The position numbers and the translations under genes are program-made. From positions 711,837,001-711,901,000 of the forward strand of contig NC_092333.1 in the NCBI RefSeq assembly GCF_046630445.1: a stretch of 64,000 bases of DNA, written 5' to 3'. Source of the DNA: Rutidosis leptorrhynchoides. Lineage: Eukaryota; Streptophyta; Magnoliopsida; Asterales; Asteraceae. Positions 58,145 to 64,000 of this stretch are shown here, one piece after another (the stretch's first letter is position 1; each line of letters begins with the position of its first letter). Below the pieces are notes generated by a model. It did no database searches. It saw only the letters and a program-made list of their open reading frames with translations, and was not told where the DNA came from.

Positions 58145-60116
58145 CTTTGGTCCTATGTTCAAATGCTATAATTCGTGGAATAGCGATGGTGAGTTCTCTG
58201 ACCTTGTTAATAATGCTATTTCTGAAGCATTCTCTTCTGATGTTACAGTCCTTCATGTTAAAATGAAAATAGTCAAGAACAAAATCAGAACATGGGCCAA
58301 AGATAGATGCATAAATGGGCTCAATAAAAAGGCTGATATCATGGGCCAGATTGACTCTTTAAAGGCCCAACTCGAATGTAGTAATACAAACCTTGATTCT
58401 GTTGAGGCTTTACGTACAACACGCCTTAACTTGGTCCACGAGCTTGATAAAATAGAACGGGATGAAAACATCGATGTCTTGCAAAAGTCTCGTATCAAAT
58501 GGGATGTTGAAGGGGATGAAAATTCAAAAAAAAAATTCATAGTTCTATTAAACAGAGACGTAAGACGCAAATGATTAATGGTATCAATTTTAATGGCGAG
58601 TGGATTACTGAACCGGACTTGATAAAAAGCGTGTTTTTTTTTACAAGTGAAAGTTCGCGGCCCCAACAAACTCGGTTACTTTTCCTGAGCTGATCCCCGA
58701 GCACGTGATTGAAGCACATGATCGATCATTATTGGAAGCTGATGTGTCAGAAACCGAAATTCGAAATGCGATTTGGGAGTGTGGGAGCGATAAGGCCCCG
58801 CGTCCCGATGGTTTCACGTTTGCTTTCGTGAAAAAAATTTGGGAGGCTTTGAAATCTGAATTTTGCTCTTGTATTTCTCAAGCTTTTCGAGATGGCGTTA
58901 TGCCTAAAGGTGTCGGCTCCGCCTTCATTACTCTTATCCCCAAGGTAATGAATCCTTCTTTTGTTAAAGATTTTCGCCCCATTTCCCTTATTAGTGTTGT
59001 TTATAAGGTGATTACAAAGATACTTACATCTAGATTAGCCATTGTTATTGGTAAAGTTATCAAATATGAACAATCCGCTTTTATTTCGGGTAGACAAATT
59101 CTAGACGGTCCTTTGATACTAGATGAAGTTATGGGGTGGTACAAAAGAAAGAAAGAAAAACTGATGATATTCAAGATAGATTTCGAAAAAGCCTATGAAT
59201 CGGTTAGATGAGACTTTTTGGACTATATGATCGACTTGTTAGGTTCTGGTACCCGTTGGAAGTCATGGATTCGTATGTCTTAATTCGGCTCGTACGTCCA
59301 TTCTTATTAACGGGAGCCCTACAAAAGAATTTAAGGTTAAACGAGGACTTAGACAAGGCGACCCGTTGAGCTCGTTCCTTTTTCTCATTGTTATGGAAGG
59401 TTTAAATTTGTGCCATAAACGGGATGTCGAACTTGGTAACATTTCAGGTACGAAAATTGGGTCTCCATCGGTCACGATTTCCCACTTGTTTTATGCCGAT
59501 GATGCAATTATTGTTTCTAAATGGAACTGTAATGAATTAAGATGCGTTATTAACGTACTTGAATGGTTCCATGTGTGGTCGGGTTTATCCGTCAACGTCT
59601 CGAAATCTTCCTTATTCGGTGTTTGCGTATCCACCTCGAAAGTAGAAGATTTCATCGCTTTCACCGGTTGTTCAAAAGGTGAGATATCGTTCTCTTACCT
59701 TGGTCTCCCAATGGGCTTTTCGATGAACAATTTATCCCATTGGAACCCACTTCTTGATAAGTTCAAGAAACGTCTAGCCAGTTGGAAAGCTAGTTTATTA
59801 TCTATCGGGGGTCGACTTACACTTATTCGATCGGTGTTGAACTCGCTCGGTATCTATTTTTTTATCGATGTTTAAATGTCCGGATTCTATTATTAACGAA
59901 ATAGAAAGTTTACATTCGGGTTTCTTTTGGGGTTCAAGTATTGACAACAAAAAAAATGCATTGGTTGCGATGGGATCAAGTGTTAGCTCCATTAGATCAA
60001 GGGGGTTAAATATCGGTAGCACCCGAGCTTTTAATTTTGCTCTCCCACTTAAATGGGTTTGGAGGTTTGTATCTTCCGTTAACTCAAAATTGGTCCATGT
60101 TATTCGAGCTATTTAT
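58145..60116 (+). pseudogene. LINE-2 ORF2, reverse-transcriptase part
   Basis: Continues from FGPMFKCYNSW through a coiled region (58200-58560) to RT motifs: GSDKAPRPDGFTFAF near 58790, LIPKV...FRPISLISVVYKVITK near 58940-59010, QSAFISGRQILDGPLI near 59080, KIDFEKAYESV near 59180, RGLRQGDPLSSFLF near 59345, catalytic FYADDAIIV near 59490, and the YLGLPMG block near 59700. The C-terminal W-rich LKWVWRF block ends at 60116, where the Tekay-D LTR begins. The frame is broken by a frameshift near 58560, frame loss around 58660-58700, a stop after ESVR near 59210, and a shift near 59870. Confidence 0.88.
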
Positions 60117-63100
60117 TGTAGTGACCCGAACTTTTTCATGTTTATATATATATTAAATGAAATTATTATTTACATGATTAAGTGTTTCCAACATGTTAAG
60201 CAATCAAACTTGTTAAGACTTGATTAATTGAAATAGGTTTCATATCGACAATTGACCACCCAAGTTGACCGGTGATTCACGAACGTTAAAACTTGTAAAA
60301 ACTATACGATGACATATATATGGTTATATATATAGTTAACATGATTTTATTATAAGTATGTATCTCATTAGGTATTTTAACAATGAGTTATATACATAAA
60401 AATGAGACTATTAATTTAAGAAACTCGAAAACGATATATATAACGATTATCGTTATAACAACGTCTTACTAGGTACATATGAATCATATTAAGATATTGA
60501 TACACTTGGTTAATTATGTTAAATGATAAGTAAATATATTATTAAGTGTATTAACAATGAAATACATATGTAAAAATAAGACTACTAACTTAATGATTTC
60601 GAAACGAGACATATATGTAACGATTATCGTTGTAACGACATTTAACTGTATATATATCATACTAAGATATATTATATATCATAATATCATGATAATATAA
60701 CAATATAACATCTCATTTGTTATAATAAATAATAGGTTAACAACATTTAACAAGATCGTTAACCTAAAGGTTTCAAAACAACATTTACATGTAACGACTA
60801 ACGATGACTTAACGACTCAGTTAAAATGTATATACATGTAGTGTTTTAATATGTATTCATACACTTTTGAAAGAATTCAAGACACTTATCAAAATACTTC
60901 TACTTAACAAAAATGCTTACAATTACATCCTCGTTCAGTTTCATCAACAATTCTACTCGTATGCACTCGTATTCGTACTCGTACAATACACAGCTTTTAG
61001 ATGTATGTACTATTGGTATATACACTCCAATGATTAGCTCTTAGCAGCCCATGTGAGTCACCTAACACATGTGGGAACCATCATTTGGCAACTAGCATGA
61101 AATATCTCATAAAATTACAAAAATATGAGTAATCATTCATGACTTATTTACATGAAAACAAAATTACATATCCTTTATATCTAATCTATACACCAATGAC
61201 CAAAAACACCTACAAACACTTTTATTCTTCAATTTTCTTCATCTAATTGATCTCTCTCAAGTTCTATCTTCAAGTTCTAAGTGTTCTTCATAAATTCCAA
61301 AAGTTCTAGTTTCATAAAATCAAGAATACTTCCAAGATTGCAAGTTTACTTCCAAGTTTTCTAAATCCATTCCAAGTAATCATCCAAGATCAAGAAACCT
61401 TCGTTACTTACAGTAGGTTATCTTTCTAATACAAGGTAATAATCATATTCAAACTTTAATTCAATTTCTATAACTATAACAATCTTATTTCGAGTGGAAA
61501 TCTTACTTGAAATTGTTTTCGTGTCATGATTCTACTTCAAGAACTTTCAAGCCATCCAAGGATCCTTTGAAGCTAGATCTATTTTTCTTATTTCCAGTAG
61601 GTTTATCCAAGGAACTTGAGGTAGTAATGATGTTCATAACATCATTCGATTCATACATATAAAGCTATCTTATTCGAAGGTTTAAACTTGTAATCACTAG
61701 AACATAGTTTAGTTAATTCTAAACTTGTTCGCAAATAAAAGTTAATCCTTCTAACTTGACTTTTAAAATCAACTAAACACGTGTTCTATATCTATATGAT
61801 ATGCTAACTTAATGATTTAAAACCTGGAAACACGAAAAACACCGTAAAACCGGATTTACGCCGTCGTAGTAACACCGCGGGCTGTTTTGGGTTAGTTAAT
61901 TAAAAACTATGATAAACTTTGATTTAAAAGTTGTTATTCTGGGAAAATGATTTTTATTATGAACATGAAACTATATCCAAAAATTATGGTTAAACTCAAA
62001 GTGGAAGTATGTTTTCTAAAATGGTCATCTAGACGTCATTTTTTCGACTGAAATGACTACCTTTACAAAAATGACTTGTAACTTATTTTTCCGACTATAA
62101 ACCTATACTTTTTCTGTTTAGATTCATAAAATAGAGTTCAATATGAAACCATATCAATTTGATTCACTCAAAACGGATTTAAAATGAAGAAGTTATGGGT
62201 AAAACAAGATTGGATAATTTTTATCATTTTAGCTACTTGAAAATTGGTAACAAATCTATTCCAACCATAACTTAATCAACTTGTATTGTATATTATGTAA
62301 TCTTGAGATACCATAGACACGTATACAATGTTTCGACCTATCATGTCGACACATCTATATATATTTCGGAACAACCATAGACACTCTATATGTGAATGTT
62401 GAAGTTAGCTATACAGGGTTGAGGTTGATTCCAAAATATATATAGTTTGAGTTGTGATCAATACTGAGATACGTATACACTGGGTCGTGGATTGATTCAA
62501 GATAATATTTATCGATTTATTTCTGTACATCTAACTGTGAACAACTAGTTGTAGGTTACTAACGAGGACAGCTGAGTTAATAAACTTAAAACATCAAAAT
62601 ATATTAAAAGTGTTGTAAATATATTTTGAACATACTTTGATATATATGTATATATTGTTATAGGTTCGTGAATCAACCAGTGGCCAAGTCTTACTTCTCG
62701 ACGAAGTAAAAATCTGTGAAAGTTAGTTATAGTCCCACTTTTAAAATCTAATATTTTTGGGATGAGAATACATGCAGGTTTTATAAATGATTTACAAAAT
62801 AGACACAAGTACGTGAAACTACATTCTATGGTTGAATTATCGAAATCGAATATGCCCCTTTTTATTAAGTCTGGTAATCTAAGAATTAGGGAACAGACAC
62901 CCTAATTGACGCGAACTCTAAAGATAGATCTATCGGGCCCAACAAGCCCCATCCACAGTACCGGATGCTTTAGTACTTCGAAATTTATATCATATCCGAA
63001 GGGTGTCCCGGAATGATGGGGATATTCTTATATATGCATCTTGTTAATGTCGGTTACCAGGTGTTCACCATATGAATGATTTTTATCTCTATGTATGGGA

Positions 63101-63555
63101 TGTGTATTGAAATATGAAATCTTGTGGTCTATTGTTACGATTTGGTATATATAGGTTAAACCTATAACTCACCAACATTTTTGTTGACGTTTAAAGCATG
63201 TTTATTCTCAGGTGAATACTAAGAGCTTCCGCTGTTGCATACTAAAATAAGGACAAGATTTGGAGTCCATGTTTGTATGATATTGTGTAAAAACTGCATT
63301 CAAGAAACTGATTTCGATGTAACATATTTGTATTGTAAACCATTATGTAATGGTCGTGTGTAAACAGGATATTTTAGATTATCATTATTTGATAATCTAC
63401 GTAAAGCTTTTTAAACCTTTATTTATGAAATAAAGGTTATGGTTTGTTTTAAAAATGAATGCAGTCTTTGAAAAACGTCTCATATAGAGGTCAAAACCTC
63501 GCAACGAAATCAATTAATATGGAACGTTTTTAATCAATAAGAACGGGACATTTCA
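60117..63555 (+). repeat. Tekay-D 5' LTR
   Basis: 3.44 kb from TGTAGTGACCCGAAC to GGGACATTTCA, colinear in opposite orientation with the Tekay-B 5' LTR. Its last ~830 bp are nearly identical to 14357-15195. It carries the tandem U3 duplication (about 60340-60680). Confidence 0.92.
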
Positions 63556-63576
63556 GTTGGTATCCGAGCGTTGGTC
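63556..63576 (+). other. Tekay-D primer-binding site
   Basis: GTTGGTATCCGAGCGTTGGT directly after the LTR, initiator tRNA-Met type. Confidence 0.75.
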
Positions 63577-63764
63577 TTAGAGAACCAGAAAATTTGCATT
63601 AGTGTGTTTTATCGAGTTTGTTAGGATGCATTAGTGAGTCTGGACTTCGACCGTGTTTTCTTTAAAAATGATTGCTTAACATTTTTGTTGGAAACTATAT
63701 ATTATTAACTTGTATATATTATGTGATATATTAATCTCTTAACATGTTTGATATTGTGTGATAG

Positions 63765-64000
63765 ATGTCTACCTCTAGCACAAATCCCATTGACACGCCT
63801 AATAATAATGAAGAGTCGAATATATATTGGACTGATTCACAAGTTCTCGAAGAGGAACCGGAAGAAGAATCAGAACCGGAAGAGGAGGAACCGGAGGAGG
63901 AAATAGAACCGGTGGGGGAAATAATAAAACGGTTAAGTAAAAGAAAATCCTCAACCAATCGACCAAGGTTAATTATGGTCAATGGTGTTTCCGCCAAGGA
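63765..64000 (+). CDS. Tekay-D acidic ORF, partial
   Basis: Begins MSTSSTNPIDTPNNNEESNI, continues through an acidic run and RLSKRKSSTNRPRLIMVNGV, and is still open at the window edge after 78 codons. It is the third example of the acidic ORF, close to the Tekay-A copy. An F-box ORF would be expected just beyond the edge. Confidence 0.75.
   Translation, partial: MSTSSTNPIDTPNNNEESNIYWTDSQVLEEEPEEESEPEEEEPEEEIEPVGEIIKRLSKRKSSTNRPRLIMVNGVSAK

Larger units (their letters stand above)
60117..64000 (+). mobile_element. Tekay-D: 5' LTR and start of internal region
   Basis: A plus-strand Tekay element of the A/B subfamily inserted in LINE-2; the rest runs off the right edge. It includes the LTR, primer-binding site and the start of the acidic ORF. 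The expected target duplication is TTTAT (60112-60116). No break is visible in the part present. Confidence 0.9.

Noticed and set aside
1-64000. Host protein-coding gene, CRISPR array or bacterial operon
   Set aside because: All substantial coding similarity belongs to retroelements. The F-box ORFs lie inside Tekay elements rather than in unique DNA, and no regularly spaced short repeats are present.

Overview
The window is plant nuclear DNA made almost entirely of nested transposable elements. I see no ordinary host gene, rRNA, functional tRNA or CRISPR array. A flowering plant is indicated by Ty3/gypsy elements of the Tekay (chromovirus) and Athila lineages, two Ty1/copia elements, two kinds of plant L1 LINE, a TRIM and two tRNA-derived SINEs. 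A eudicot such as a composite (Asteraceae) is a guess from the overall look of the elements, not something the sequence proves.

Layout, left to right. 1-3627: 3' end and 3' LTR of a plus-strand Tekay element (Tekay-1). 3628-9169: minus-strand L1 LINE (LINE-1) with a long ORF1 and an ORF2 cut off by Tekay-1. 9170-11556: 3' end and 3' LTR of an Athila element (Athila-1). 11557-13977: 5' internal part of a minus-strand Tekay element (Tekay-A). 13978-15195: a fold-back, head-to-head LTR tail. 15196-16447: part of a different Tekay-like LTR (C). 16448-28528: a nearly complete minus-strand Tekay element (Tekay-B). 28529-32024 and 47563-48122: a Ty1/copia element (Copia-1) whose 3' LTR is split by a young, nearly complete Athila (Athila-2, 32025-47557, target duplication GGCAT). 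48219-48628: a miniature TRIM. 49011-49330: a SINE-like unit. 49690-60116: a second LINE (LINE-2) holding a SINE (50160-50382, 16-bp duplication) and a complete copia element (Copia-2, 51842-58144, duplication CTTTG). 60117-64000: the start of another Tekay element (Tekay-D), running off the right edge.

The left half reads best as one stack of insertions: Copia-1 was hit by Tekay-B, Tekay-B by C, C by Tekay-A, Tekay-A by Athila-1, Athila-1 by LINE-1, and LINE-1 by Tekay-1. Each left-hand half should lie outside the window, in mirror order.

The most interesting content is in the Tekay A/B/D subfamily. Between the primer-binding site and gag it carries two extra reading frames: an acidic protein of unknown function and an F-box protein resembling the plant At2g35280-like family. 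This looks like a captured host ubiquitin-ligase adaptor inside a retrotransposon. The segment is followed, just before gag, by a sequence that resembles the element's own 3' polypurine tract/LTR junction. A second signal is a paired GC-rich palindrome that recurs in the Athila LTRs and internal region, with a compensatory change in one copy.
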